DNA of 64,000 bases from an uncultured bacterium. GTDB taxonomy: Bacteria > Verrucomicrobiota > Kiritimatiellia > PWTM01. Position 1 is the first letter of the stretch. Each line of letters opens with the position of its first letter. Location: the NCBI GenBank assembly GCA_937139365.1, contig CAKZPT010000066.1, positions 33,583 to 97,582 on the forward strand, in the 5' to 3' direction. Below the pieces are notes generated by a model that saw only the letters and a list, made by a program, of their open reading frames with translations, was not told where the DNA came from and made no database searches. This document shows positions 1 through 7,721 of the stretch, piece after piece. A program made the position numbers and the translations under genes.

Positions 1-444
1 TCTGAAGACAGGGCCCGTTTTCAATCGCGTGACGAAAAGGGGAGACGTGTGCGGCCGCACGCCGGTTCGGTCCGGTGGAACCTGCACCGGCGGGCGTGGG
101 TCGCGATCTTCGTCGAATTCGGTGGGACGGCGTCGTTGTTGAGCGACGTGTGGTACGCCGAGGCGCCGGACCCGGCCGGCCCCTGGCGGCGGGCTGTTCG
201 AATCGCCACGCACGGCCGGTATTCGTTCTACAACCCCGTGCATCACCTTTTCTTCGACCGCGAAGGTGGCCGGGTGATGTATTTCGAGGGCACGCTGTCC
301 GAGACTTTCTCGGCGACCCAAACGCCCATCGCGCGGCACGACTACAACCAACTGATGTACCGGCTCGATCTGGCGCACCCGGCCATTGTGTCCGTATTCG
401 GACCGGCGCCGGCCGCGGATCAGCCGCACCGATTCCAACAGTAG
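1..444 (+). CDS. C-terminal part of a hypothetical protein, cut by the left window edge
   Basis: The frame is open from base 1 and stops at 442-444, so 147 residues of a longer protein are visible and its start lies outside the window. The piece has motifs such as VWYAEAPDPAGPW, RYSFYNPVHH and YFEGT. The aromatic-rich A-x-x-P-x-GPW pattern is typical of secreted beta-propeller proteins acting on glycans, but no catalytic residue can be assigned. It converges on the PurF-like gene, and the two overlap by 25 bases at their 3' ends. Function is unknown; the propeller idea is inference. Confidence 0.5.
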   Translation, partial: SEDRARFQSRDEKGRRVRPHAGSVRWNLHRRAWVAIFVEFGGTASLLSDVWYAEAPDPAGPWRRAVRIATHGRYSFYNPVHHLFFDREGGRVMYFEGTLSETFSATQTPIARHDYNQLMYRLDLAHPAIVSVFGPAPAADQPHRFQQ

Positions 445-1817
445 GTGCAGATCCGGGTCAGCGGCAGCCCGATCGCGGCCGCCATATCCTCCAGCCGCTG
501 GTACCGGACCGTCGTCAGGCCAAGGTCCGCGGCGATCCGGCGGCACATCGCGTCATAGAGTTCGGAGTCCGGATCCAGCGCCTCCGGCGGAACCTCCTCC
601 GACTGCCCGGTGACGTCTTGTAGCACCCGCCGGGCGATCAGGTCCATTTCGCTCCGCGACCGGGAAAAATTCAGGAAAGGACATTCGAACAGCAGCGGCG
701 GGCACGCGGGGCGCAAATGGACCGCCCGGGCGCCGGCCTGGAATAGGCGGCCGATGGTGTCGCAGAGCTGGGTGCCCCGGACGATCGAATCCTCGCAGAA
801 CACGATGCGCTTGTTCCGAATCAACTCGGCGATGGGGATCAATTTCATTTTCGCGACGAGGCGGCGCGCACGCTCGTCCTGCGGCATGAAGCTGCGGGGC
901 CACGTCGGTGTGTATTTGACGAACGGGCGGCGATAGGGGATGCCCGCCTCGGCGGCATAGCCCAGGCCGTGGCCGACGCCGGAGTCCGGGATGCCGGCGA
1001 CCTCGTCCACCTCGATGGTTTCCCGCCGGGCGAGGATCGCCCCGCTCCGATTGCGCATGTCCTCCACGTTTCGGCCCTCATAGGTCGAGGCTGGGTAGCC
1101 GAAATACACCCACAGGAACGCACAGATGCGGCAGTCCGGCCGCGGCGAGGCCAGCGTCTCTGGCCCATCGACCGTCAGGCGGACGACCTCGCCGGGCCCC
1201 AGCTCCCGCACCGGTTCGAAACCGAGGTTGGGGAACGCGCACGTCTCCAGCGTGACGGCCCACGCATCCTCCCGCCGCCCCAGCACGACTGGCGTCCGTC
1301 CGCGGTAGTCCCGCGCTGCGTAGATCGCGTCCCGATGCAACAGCAGCAGGGAGCACGATCCCTCGACGCGTTGCTGTGCGAAGCGGATCCCCTCGTCGAA
1401 CGAACCGCCTTCGTTGATCAAGGTCGCCACCAGTTCCGTTGGGTTGACGTCGCCCCCACTCATTTCGGAAAAATGAGTTCGACGCTGGAAGGCGGCATGG
1501 CGCAGCTCCGCCGCGTTTCGGACCGCCCCCACCGTCACGATTGCATAGCATCCGAGATGGGAGCCGATCAGCAGCGGCTGGTCCTCCCAATCCGAGATGA
1601 CGCCGATGCCCGACCGCCCACGGAACCGGCCCAAGTCGGGGTCGAACTTGGTGCGGAACGGGGCGTTCGTGATGTCGTGGATCGCCCGGTCGACCGCCGC
1701 CCCGTTCCATACGGCCATCCCGCCGCGCATCGTGCCGAGGTGCGAGTGGTAGTCGGTGCCGTAAAACAGGTCGCCGACGCAGTCCGATTTGGACGCCACT
1801 CCGAAAAAACCGCTCAT
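420..1817 (-). CDS. PurF-like amidophosphoribosyltransferase homologue lacking the N-terminal Cys nucleophile
   Basis: The 465-aa product has the two-domain layout of glutamine PRPP amidotransferase, the first step of purine synthesis: an N-terminal Ntn-type glutaminase fold and a C-terminal phosphoribosyltransferase fold. The PRPP loop is clear at about residues 339-350 (VFCEDSIVRGTQ). The start at 1817 is chosen because GGAGG precedes it at good spacing and homology begins at MSGFFG; an upstream ATG at 2015 would add 66 unrelated residues. In canonical PurF the residue after Met is the catalytic Cys (MCGI); here it is Ser, so glutamine hydrolysis by the usual route looks impossible. From memory, an SGFFG-type subfamily exists in Bacteroidota and relatives, probably as a second paralogue. 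It could use free ammonia or have another role. Upstream it diverges from the sugar transferase gene. Confidence 0.85.
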   Translation of the reverse strand: MSGFFGVASKSDCVGDLFYGTDYHSHLGTMRGGMAVWNGAAVDRAIHDITNAPFRTKFDPDLGRFRGRSGIGVISDWEDQPLLIGSHLGCYAIVTVGAVRNAAELRHAAFQRRTHFSEMSGGDVNPTELVATLINEGGSFDEGIRFAQQRVEGSCSLLLLHRDAIYAARDYRGRTPVVLGRREDAWAVTLETCAFPNLGFEPVRELGPGEVVRLTVDGPETLASPRPDCRICAFLWVYFGYPASTYEGRNVEDMRNRSGAILARRETIEVDEVAGIPDSGVGHGLGYAAEAGIPYRRPFVKYTPTWPRSFMPQDERARRLVAKMKLIPIAELIRNKRIVFCEDSIVRGTQLCDTIGRLFQAGARAVHLRPACPPLLFECPFLNFSRSRSEMDLIARRVLQDVTGQSEEVPPEALDPDSELYDAMCRRIAADLGLTTVRYQRLEDMAAAIGLPLTRICTYCWNRCG

Positions 1818-2064
1818 GTCCACGTCCTCCGGTTCGGCGTCGCCGCCGGGCCCGAAGGGTAGCCGGAGACTGAGGTCGGCCGCAAGAACGCCGCCGCCGC
1901 CTGAAGGCATCGCGTACGACAGGCCGTCCGACTTTGCCTTGCCGCAAAGTACCGTGCAGGCCGGCTTTTCGCTCGATCTTTTGTCCGATGGAGGGTCTGC
2001 GAAGATGATCGCCACCGGCTGTGTCTCCGCATGTTGAGCTGTGCGGATCCTATGTTAGATTAAG

Positions 2065-3591
2065 GTGGTGCAAAAGATTTTTCGCCATTTTAGCCGGGCG
2101 GTTATCTATTTGGTGGTCACCGACGCCCTAGCGTTTTTCGGGGCGTTCGGCGTGGCGATGAGGCTCCGGTTTCGCCCCTTCATCAACGTCATCGAGATCC
2201 GGACGGGCGAACTGATCCCGGAGGCCGCCTTCGTTGGGCTCTTGTCGCTGGTGGCCGTGCCCGCCGTCTTCCACGTCTTCCGGCTGTACCAGCGACGCGT
2301 GTGGTTCTCCCGGTCGTGGCACGCAATTCGCCTCGTCCAGGCGGTGGCCGCCATTCTCGCAGGTTATCTGATTCTGCAGTATCTGACCAAGTCTCCGATC
2401 ATCGAGGAGTCGCGGCTGGTGATCCTGATGTGGGGTGGGTTCACGCTGGCCGCCACGGCCGTCAACCGGTTGGTCGTCTTCCCGCTGTTGCTGCACTGGG
2501 CGGCCTCTGGAGCGATGCACCGGCGCATCGCGATCATCGGGATCAACGAGTTCAGCCGGAAGTTCGCCGCGGACATCCAGCGACAGAAGGACCGCTATCT
2601 GCTTTACGTGGTCGGCTTCGTGAGCGACCAGGTTCCCGCTGGCGAGGACGTGTTGCCCGGCGTCCCCTGCCTGGGGTCGCTTCACCGGCTGGAGCGCCTC
2701 GCGGAGCTCTACAACCTCGAAGGGGTGGTGTTGACGGCTGGCGACAGCTCCTACGAGGAGCTGATGGACTCGATCGAGCGCTGCGTGCAGGTGTTCGGGT
2801 GGGTCGACGTCCACACCGACCGCACCGCCGGCTTGGCAAGAAGCTTGGACACCGACACCTATTTCGACATCCCTTTCCTCCGAATGCGCAGTCTCACAAA
2901 GAGGCCTTTCCAATTGTGGCCGAAACGTATGTTCGACCTCGTCGTTTCGGCCTCGGGAATCGTGGTCCTGTCGCCCCTTTTCCTGTTGATCGCCCTCCTG
3001 GTTAAGCTGACCTCGCCGGGGCCGGTGCTGTACGTCTCCGAACGCATCGGCCGCGGCGGGAAGCCTTTCAAGTTCTACAAGTTTCGCAGCATGGTCGTCG
3101 GCGCCGATAAGGACCACCGCCGCCTTGAGGATATTAAGAAGATCTATGCCAACGCCGAGGCCCCGGCTCCGACCAAGATCGTCAACCGGGCCCTGCTGAC
3201 GCCGATCGGAGGTTTCCTCCGGAAGTGGGCCCTGGACGAGCTGCCGCAGCTCTTCAACGTCTTGAAAGGCGAGATGTCGCTTGTGGGGCCGCGCCCGCTG
3301 CCGAAAGAGGAGTACGACGCCCAAGATCCTTGGCAGAGGCTTCGATACGAGGCCTTGCCTGGGTGTACGGGACTGTGGAAAGTCTACGCCAGCCGCCAGA
3401 CGGCGATGACCTGCGGCCACTCGGTGTTGTACGACATCTATTACGCCCGCAACGCAAATCTTCTGCTGGACATCGTGATCCTCGCGCGGACCGCATGGAT
3501 CATTCTCGCCGGCCTGGCGGATGGAGTTCCCGCGCCGCCCGAGGTCGCGACGCCCTCCGCGGAGAAACAGCCCGCGGACACTCAGCCATAG
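2065..3591 (+). CDS. exopolysaccharide biosynthesis polyprenyl-phosphate sugar-1-phosphate transferase (WbaP/WcaJ type)
   Basis: The 508-aa integral membrane enzyme should transfer a sugar-1-phosphate from a nucleotide sugar to undecaprenyl phosphate, starting assembly of a surface polysaccharide repeat unit. Four predicted N-terminal membrane helices (about residues 12-150) are followed by a nucleotide-binding-like domain (about 150-265), a fifth helix near 290-318, and the C-terminal catalytic domain. The family signatures are visible: KFYKFRSM, then DELPQLFNVLKGEMSLVGPRP. Full length matches the family. Two GTG codons in tandem (2065, 2068) are possible starts; neither has a strong Shine-Dalgarno. 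The gene converges with the DegT aminotransferase, overlapping by 10 bases. Other glycosyltransferases of the locus are not in this window. Confidence 0.9.
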   Translation: MVQKIFRHFSRAVIYLVVTDALAFFGAFGVAMRLRFRPFINVIEIRTGELIPEAAFVGLLSLVAVPAVFHVFRLYQRRVWFSRSWHAIRLVQAVAAILAGYLILQYLTKSPIIEESRLVILMWGGFTLAATAVNRLVVFPLLLHWAASGAMHRRIAIIGINEFSRKFAADIQRQKDRYLLYVVGFVSDQVPAGEDVLPGVPCLGSLHRLERLAELYNLEGVVLTAGDSSYEELMDSIERCVQVFGWVDVHTDRTAGLARSLDTDTYFDIPFLRMRSLTKRPFQLWPKRMFDLVVSASGIVVLSPLFLLIALLVKLTSPGPVLYVSERIGRGGKPFKFYKFRSMVVGADKDHRRLEDIKKIYANAEAPAPTKIVNRALLTPIGGFLRKWALDELPQLFNVLKGEMSLVGPRPLPKEEYDAQDPWQRLRYEALPGCTGLWKVYASRQTAMTCGHSVLYDIYYARNANLLLDIVILARTAWIILAGLADGVPAPPEVATPSAEKQPADTQP

Positions 3592-4691
3592 AACTCACGG
3601 ACCGCCGACACGACTCGGGCGATCTGCTCCTCCGACATTTCCGGATAGATCGGCAGCGAAATCACCTCGCGGGCCACGCGCTCCGCCACCGGGAACTGAC
3701 CCGCCCGCCACCCCGCGCCGGCGTAGGCGGGTTGAAGGTGGATCGGGCAGGGATAGTGGATCAGCGCCCCGATGCCGCGCGTTCGAAGGTGGTCGAGCAG
3801 CGCGTCGCGGCGCGATGTGCGCACCACGTAGAGGTGCCAGACGCTCTCCGCGTCCGCGGGTTCGGCCGGCAGGAGCAGGTCCCCCACCCCGCGTAGCGCG
3901 TCCGTGTACGCCGCGGCGATCTGGCGTCGGGCGGCGTTCCATTCGTCCAGATGGCGCAATTTGACCGACAGGATCGCCGCCTGTAGGGTGTCCAGCCGGC
4001 TGTTCTCCCCCAGTTCGTCGTGGCGGTACTTCACCGTCGATCCGTAGTTACGCAGCCGTGCGACACGGTCGGCCAGCGCCGCCTCGTTCGTCGTTACCGC
4101 ACCGCCGTCACCCGCCGCGCCGAGGTTTTTGCCGGGATAAAAACTGAACGCTGCGATCCGGCCGAGCGATCCGCAGGGGCGGCCCCGGTAGCGGGCGCCG
4201 TGCGCCTGCGCCGCGTCCTCGAGCACCGCCCAGCCCCGCCGGGCGGCCAGTTCGAGAATCGGATCCATGTCCGCCGGCCGCCCGTACAGGTGCACCGGGA
4301 TCACCGCTCGCGTGCGCGGCCCGGCCGCCTCCTCCAGCCGCCGGGGATCGAGGTTGAAGCTCGCCTCGTCGATGTCGACCAGCGCCGGCTGTGCGCCGAC
4401 CGCGCTGACCGCCAGCGCCGTCGCGATGAACGTGTGGGCGGGGACGATGACCGTGTCGCCGGGACCCACGTCGAGAGCGCGGAGCGCCAGCTTGAGCGCA
4501 TCGAGGCCGGAGGCCACGCCGATGGCTCGCCGGCACCCGCAGTACGCCGCGAAGGCGGCCTCGAACTCCTCGAGGGCCCGGCCCAGAATGAAGTCGCCTC
4601 GACCCAGGACCTCCCGAATCCTCGGCTCGGCCTCCCGGCCAATGACCGCCCACTGCGCTGCAAGATCCACCAGCGGAATGTTGATGTCCAT
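3582..4691 (-). CDS. DegT/DnrJ/EryC1/StrS family PLP-dependent sugar aminotransferase
   Basis: The 369-aa protein belongs to the fold-type I aminotransferases that aminate nucleotide-linked keto-sugars for surface glycans or natural products. The PLP-binding lysine is at about K188 in SFYPGKNLG, with LEDAAQAHGA (Asp near 159) contacting the pyridine nitrogen. N-terminal IPLVDL and C-terminal SLPIYPEM are typical of the family, and length is normal. It lies next to and convergent with the polyprenyl-phosphate sugar transferase, which suggests a role in amino-sugar modification of an exported polysaccharide. The exact sugar substrate cannot be read from sequence. Confidence 0.9.
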   Translation of the reverse strand: MDINIPLVDLAAQWAVIGREAEPRIREVLGRGDFILGRALEEFEAAFAAYCGCRRAIGVASGLDALKLALRALDVGPGDTVIVPAHTFIATALAVSAVGAQPALVDIDEASFNLDPRRLEEAAGPRTRAVIPVHLYGRPADMDPILELAARRGWAVLEDAAQAHGARYRGRPCGSLGRIAAFSFYPGKNLGAAGDGGAVTTNEAALADRVARLRNYGSTVKYRHDELGENSRLDTLQAAILSVKLRHLDEWNAARRQIAAAYTDALRGVGDLLLPAEPADAESVWHLYVVRTSRRDALLDHLRTRGIGALIHYPCPIHLQPAYAGAGWRAGQFPVAERVAREVISLPIYPEMSEEQIARVVSAVREFYG

Positions 4692-4825
4692 GGTCTGTCG
4701 CCCTTGCCCCCGCCGCCCCCACGGCCTAGCTCCGCACTGTACGGAAACGCCGTCGGCGCTTCAACGTCGCACACCCGCGGGCGCCGCGCCTTGGAGGGGC
4801 CTGCCGACGCTGATATAAGGGCGCC

Positions 4826-5932
4826 ATGTTGCTATCCACCACGCTGCGACTGTTCCTCGACGGGATCGGACGGCGAGAGGAATATGAGTACTATCTTCGC
4901 AAGTTCCAGTCCGCGCCGGGCACATGTTTTGCCGCGATCGTGCCGGACGACGCGGCGATGGAGGAGTCGGCCGAGGCCATCGCGTTCGATCTGCAGTTTT
5001 TGCTTCGGCTGGAGCTCGTCCCGCTCGTGGTGCTGTGCGGGGCGCCCGCGCCGGCCGCGGCCGAGGTGCTGACGCGGGCCCTGCCGGGGGCGCGCCAGGC
5101 TGACTTCTCCGATCCTGACCGAATCGAGGTCTTGCTGCGCGAGTCGCGGGCCGGTCGCGTCCCGCTCCTGATCGTCGCGCCGGACCGCGCTCGGCTCGCG
5201 GTCCTTCGGCCCCTGGTGCCCGCGGTCGTTCGACGAATCCAGTGGCTGCGCGCGCGCGGCCCCTACCGCGACCTGCAAGGCCGGAGCGTGCCGCTGCACT
5301 TGCTGCGCGGCTCGAACGACCACACGCTGGGGGCCGCTGACCGCATGGACGAAAGCCTCGCCGTCGCGGAGGAACTGCTGGAGGTCGATCCCACCCTCCA
5401 TTTCTGCGTCGCCTCGCCGCTGGATCTGCTGGCCGAGCTGTTCACCGTTCGCGGCAAAGGCACCGCCGTGCGCCGGGGCAGCGTGATCGTGCACGCGGCG
5501 GCTCTCGACCAGGTGGACGCGTGCCGGTTGACGGCGCTGCTGGAATCGGCCTTCGGCCGCCGGCTGGCGCGGCCGGAGACGCTGGCGCTGGCCAGCGACA
5601 TCTACGTCGAGCGGGACTACCGGGGGGCGGCCTTGCTCGAGCCGCACCCCGCCGGCCGATACCTGTCGAAGTTCGCCGTCGGCACGGAGGCCCGCGGCGA
5701 GGGGCTGGCGCACGAGCTATGGAGCATCGTACGGCGCGAGCATCCCTCGCTATTCTGGCGGTCGCGGCCCGAGAACCCCGTCAACGGCTGGTACGACCAA
5801 CAGGCGGAGGGACGGCTACGTGGCCCCGACTGGCACATTTTTTGGCGCGGCGTTCAGCCGGAGGACATCCCCTCCGTGATCGAGTACTGCCGCGCCCGGC
5901 GGCCCGATTTCGAGCCGCCCGCCGCGGACTGA
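4826..5932 (+). CDS. N-acetylglutamate synthase/kinase-like protein with C-terminal NAT domain
   Basis: The 368-aa protein matches the NAGK/NAGS-type architecture: a degenerate amino-acid-kinase-like N-terminal half (about residues 1-220) and a C-terminal vertebrate/Xanthomonas-like N-acetyltransferase domain. The NAT signatures are YLSKFAVG, GEGLAHELW and LFWRSRPENPVNGWY, with the final WHIFWRG. Such enzymes acetylate glutamate with acetyl-CoA in arginine synthesis. The N-terminal half lacks an obvious glycine-rich kinase ATP loop, so kinase activity is doubtful. ATG 4826 is preceded by AAGGGCG. It is divergent from the DegT gene and followed 27 bases later by the convergent hydrogenase operon; no other arg gene is nearby. 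Confidence 0.75.
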   Translation: MLLSTTLRLFLDGIGRREEYEYYLRKFQSAPGTCFAAIVPDDAAMEESAEAIAFDLQFLLRLELVPLVVLCGAPAPAAAEVLTRALPGARQADFSDPDRIEVLLRESRAGRVPLLIVAPDRARLAVLRPLVPAVVRRIQWLRARGPYRDLQGRSVPLHLLRGSNDHTLGAADRMDESLAVAEELLEVDPTLHFCVASPLDLLAELFTVRGKGTAVRRGSVIVHAAALDQVDACRLTALLESAFGRRLARPETLALASDIYVERDYRGAALLEPHPAGRYLSKFAVGTEARGEGLAHELWSIVRREHPSLFWRSRPENPVNGWYDQQAEGRLRGPDWHIFWRGVQPEDIPSVIEYCRARRPDFEPPAAD

Positions 5933-5959
5933 CGACGCCCCCGCCCTCGCAGCGGCGGC

Positions 5960-7711
5960 TCACCGAGCGTACAGCGGCCGGCGCCGATAATGGGTGTGCA
6001 GCAACGCGTGGGCCCGAGGACTCAACGGCGCGCCTAGATACTCCGCGTAGAGTTTTTGGATGTAGGGGTTTTGGTGGGAACAACGTTTGGTGCTCATCGC
6101 GTCGTCCTGGTAGATTCCCGACGCGCGGCGGCGCCGGACCTCGTCGTCCGCCCCGTACGGCTGCCCGCCGCCCCCGACGCAGCCTCCACGGCAGGCCATC
6201 ACCTCGATGAAGTGGTAAGCCGGTTCCCCACCCGACCTCCGGCTCGCGCGCACTCGATCGAGGACCGTCTCGATGTTGTTCATCGAGTGCGCCGCGGCGA
6301 CCCGGATCTCGCGGCCGGCGATGGTTAACGCGGCGTCCTTCACCCCTTCGAGGCCCCGGACGGGCAGGAAATTGACGTCCTCGAGTTCGCGTTTGGTGAT
6401 CAAGTAGTGGGCTGTCCGGAGGGCGGCCTCCATCACCCCGCCGGTCGCCCCGAAGATCGTGCCGGCGCCGGTGTAGTAACCGAGGATCGTGTCTGCCTCC
6501 TCGTCTGGCAGCTCGACGAAGTCGATCCCACATTCCTTGACCATCCGCGCCAGTTCCCGGGTGGTGAGGGAGACGTTCACGTAAGGTCGTTCGCCGTCGA
6601 ACATCTCCCGGGACCGGATGATCTCGAACTTTTTGGCCGTGCACGGCATAATCGAGACCATGTAGATTTTGGCCGGATCGATGCCCATTTTTTCCGCGTA
6701 GTAGGTCTTGGCCATCGCGGCGAGCATCGCATGGGGCGACTTGGCCGTGGAAAAGTTTTCGATGAAGTCCGGCGCGTATTTCTCCATGTAGTCCGTCCAC
6801 GCCGGACAACAGCTGGTGATCAGCGGCAGCGGGCCGCGACCGTGCACGAACCGTTGCACAAACTCGCTCGCCTCCTCCATGATCGTGAGATCCGCGCCGA
6901 AATTCGTGTCGAAGACCGCCTTGAATCCGAGCCGGCGGAGGGCGGCGTAGGTCTTCCCGGTGAGCACGGTGCCCGGCTCGTAGCCGAACGCCTCGCCGAT
7001 GGCCACGCGCACGGACGGCGCGATCTGGACGACGCAGTGCAGATCGGGATTCTGCAGCGCGCGCCAGACGCGGTCGGTCTCGTCGTGCTCGTAGATCGCC
7101 CCCACGGGGCAGTGCGCGCTGCACTGGCCGCAGCGGATGCAGGGGCTCTCGGCCAGCTTGATGTCGCCCGTCGGCGCCAGCCGCGTCCCCTCCCCTCGCC
7201 CGACGAACTCCAACGCCCAAACGTTCTGCATCTGCTGACAGACGATCGCGCAGCGTCCGCACTTGACGCACTTCTCCGGATGCAGCACCACCGCCTTCGT
7301 CGAGTCGTCCTCCGGGAGGTGGGCGACCCTTGACTCGTAGCGGACCTGCCGGATGCCGAAGTCCGCCGCCAGTCGCTGCAGCTCGCAGTTCCCGTTGCGA
7401 GGACAGCGCAGGCAGTCGTTCGGATGGGTGGAGAGGATCAGCTCGAGCACCGACTTGCGCACGTGGACGATCTCGGGATCGTGGGTGACGATTTTCATTC
7501 CGTCTTCGACCGGGGTCGCGCAGGCGCGAAGCATCTTCCCCGCCCCGGCGACCTTCACCACGCAGATTCCGCAGGCCGCCCAGGCGGGCAGGTCGGGGTG
7601 GTAGCACAGCCGCGGCACACGGATCCCGACCTGCTGCGCGGCCTGCAGGATCGTCGCGCCCGCGTCCGTCTCGAACTCGATCCCGTTGATCTCGATCTTG
7701 ACCTTGCTCAT
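5960..7711 (-). CDS. hndD: [FeFe]-hydrogenase catalytic subunit (HndD/HydA, NAD(P)-linked type)
   Basis: The 583-aa catalytic subunit of a cytoplasmic multimeric [FeFe]-hydrogenase forms or oxidises H2 at the H-cluster. Domains in order: a [2Fe-2S] ferredoxin-like domain (Cys 36, 47, 50, 64), a His-Cys3 [4Fe-4S] site (His 96, Cys 100, 103, 109), two [4Fe-4S] motifs (Cys 148-158 and 191-201), then the H domain with L1 TSCCPAW (299-305), L2 MPCTAKKFE (355-363) and L3 EVMACRGGCVGGGGQP (503-518). All H-cluster ligands are present. The start at 7711 (MSKVKIEING) is preferred over an upstream ATG at 7792 that overlaps hndC. It is the last gene of the hnd operon. The maturases HydEFG are not in this window. 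The subunit set resembles electron-bifurcating HydABC and Desulfovibrio HndABCD enzymes. Confidence 0.97.
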   Translation of the reverse strand: MSKVKIEINGIEFETDAGATILQAAQQVGIRVPRLCYHPDLPAWAACGICVVKVAGAGKMLRACATPVEDGMKIVTHDPEIVHVRKSVLELILSTHPNDCLRCPRNGNCELQRLAADFGIRQVRYESRVAHLPEDDSTKAVVLHPEKCVKCGRCAIVCQQMQNVWALEFVGRGEGTRLAPTGDIKLAESPCIRCGQCSAHCPVGAIYEHDETDRVWRALQNPDLHCVVQIAPSVRVAIGEAFGYEPGTVLTGKTYAALRRLGFKAVFDTNFGADLTIMEEASEFVQRFVHGRGPLPLITSCCPAWTDYMEKYAPDFIENFSTAKSPHAMLAAMAKTYYAEKMGIDPAKIYMVSIMPCTAKKFEIIRSREMFDGERPYVNVSLTTRELARMVKECGIDFVELPDEEADTILGYYTGAGTIFGATGGVMEAALRTAHYLITKRELEDVNFLPVRGLEGVKDAALTIAGREIRVAAAHSMNNIETVLDRVRASRRSGGEPAYHFIEVMACRGGCVGGGGQPYGADDEVRRRRASGIYQDDAMSTKRCSHQNPYIQKLYAEYLGAPLSPRAHALLHTHYRRRPLYAR

Positions 7712-7721
7712 CGTCTGCCCC

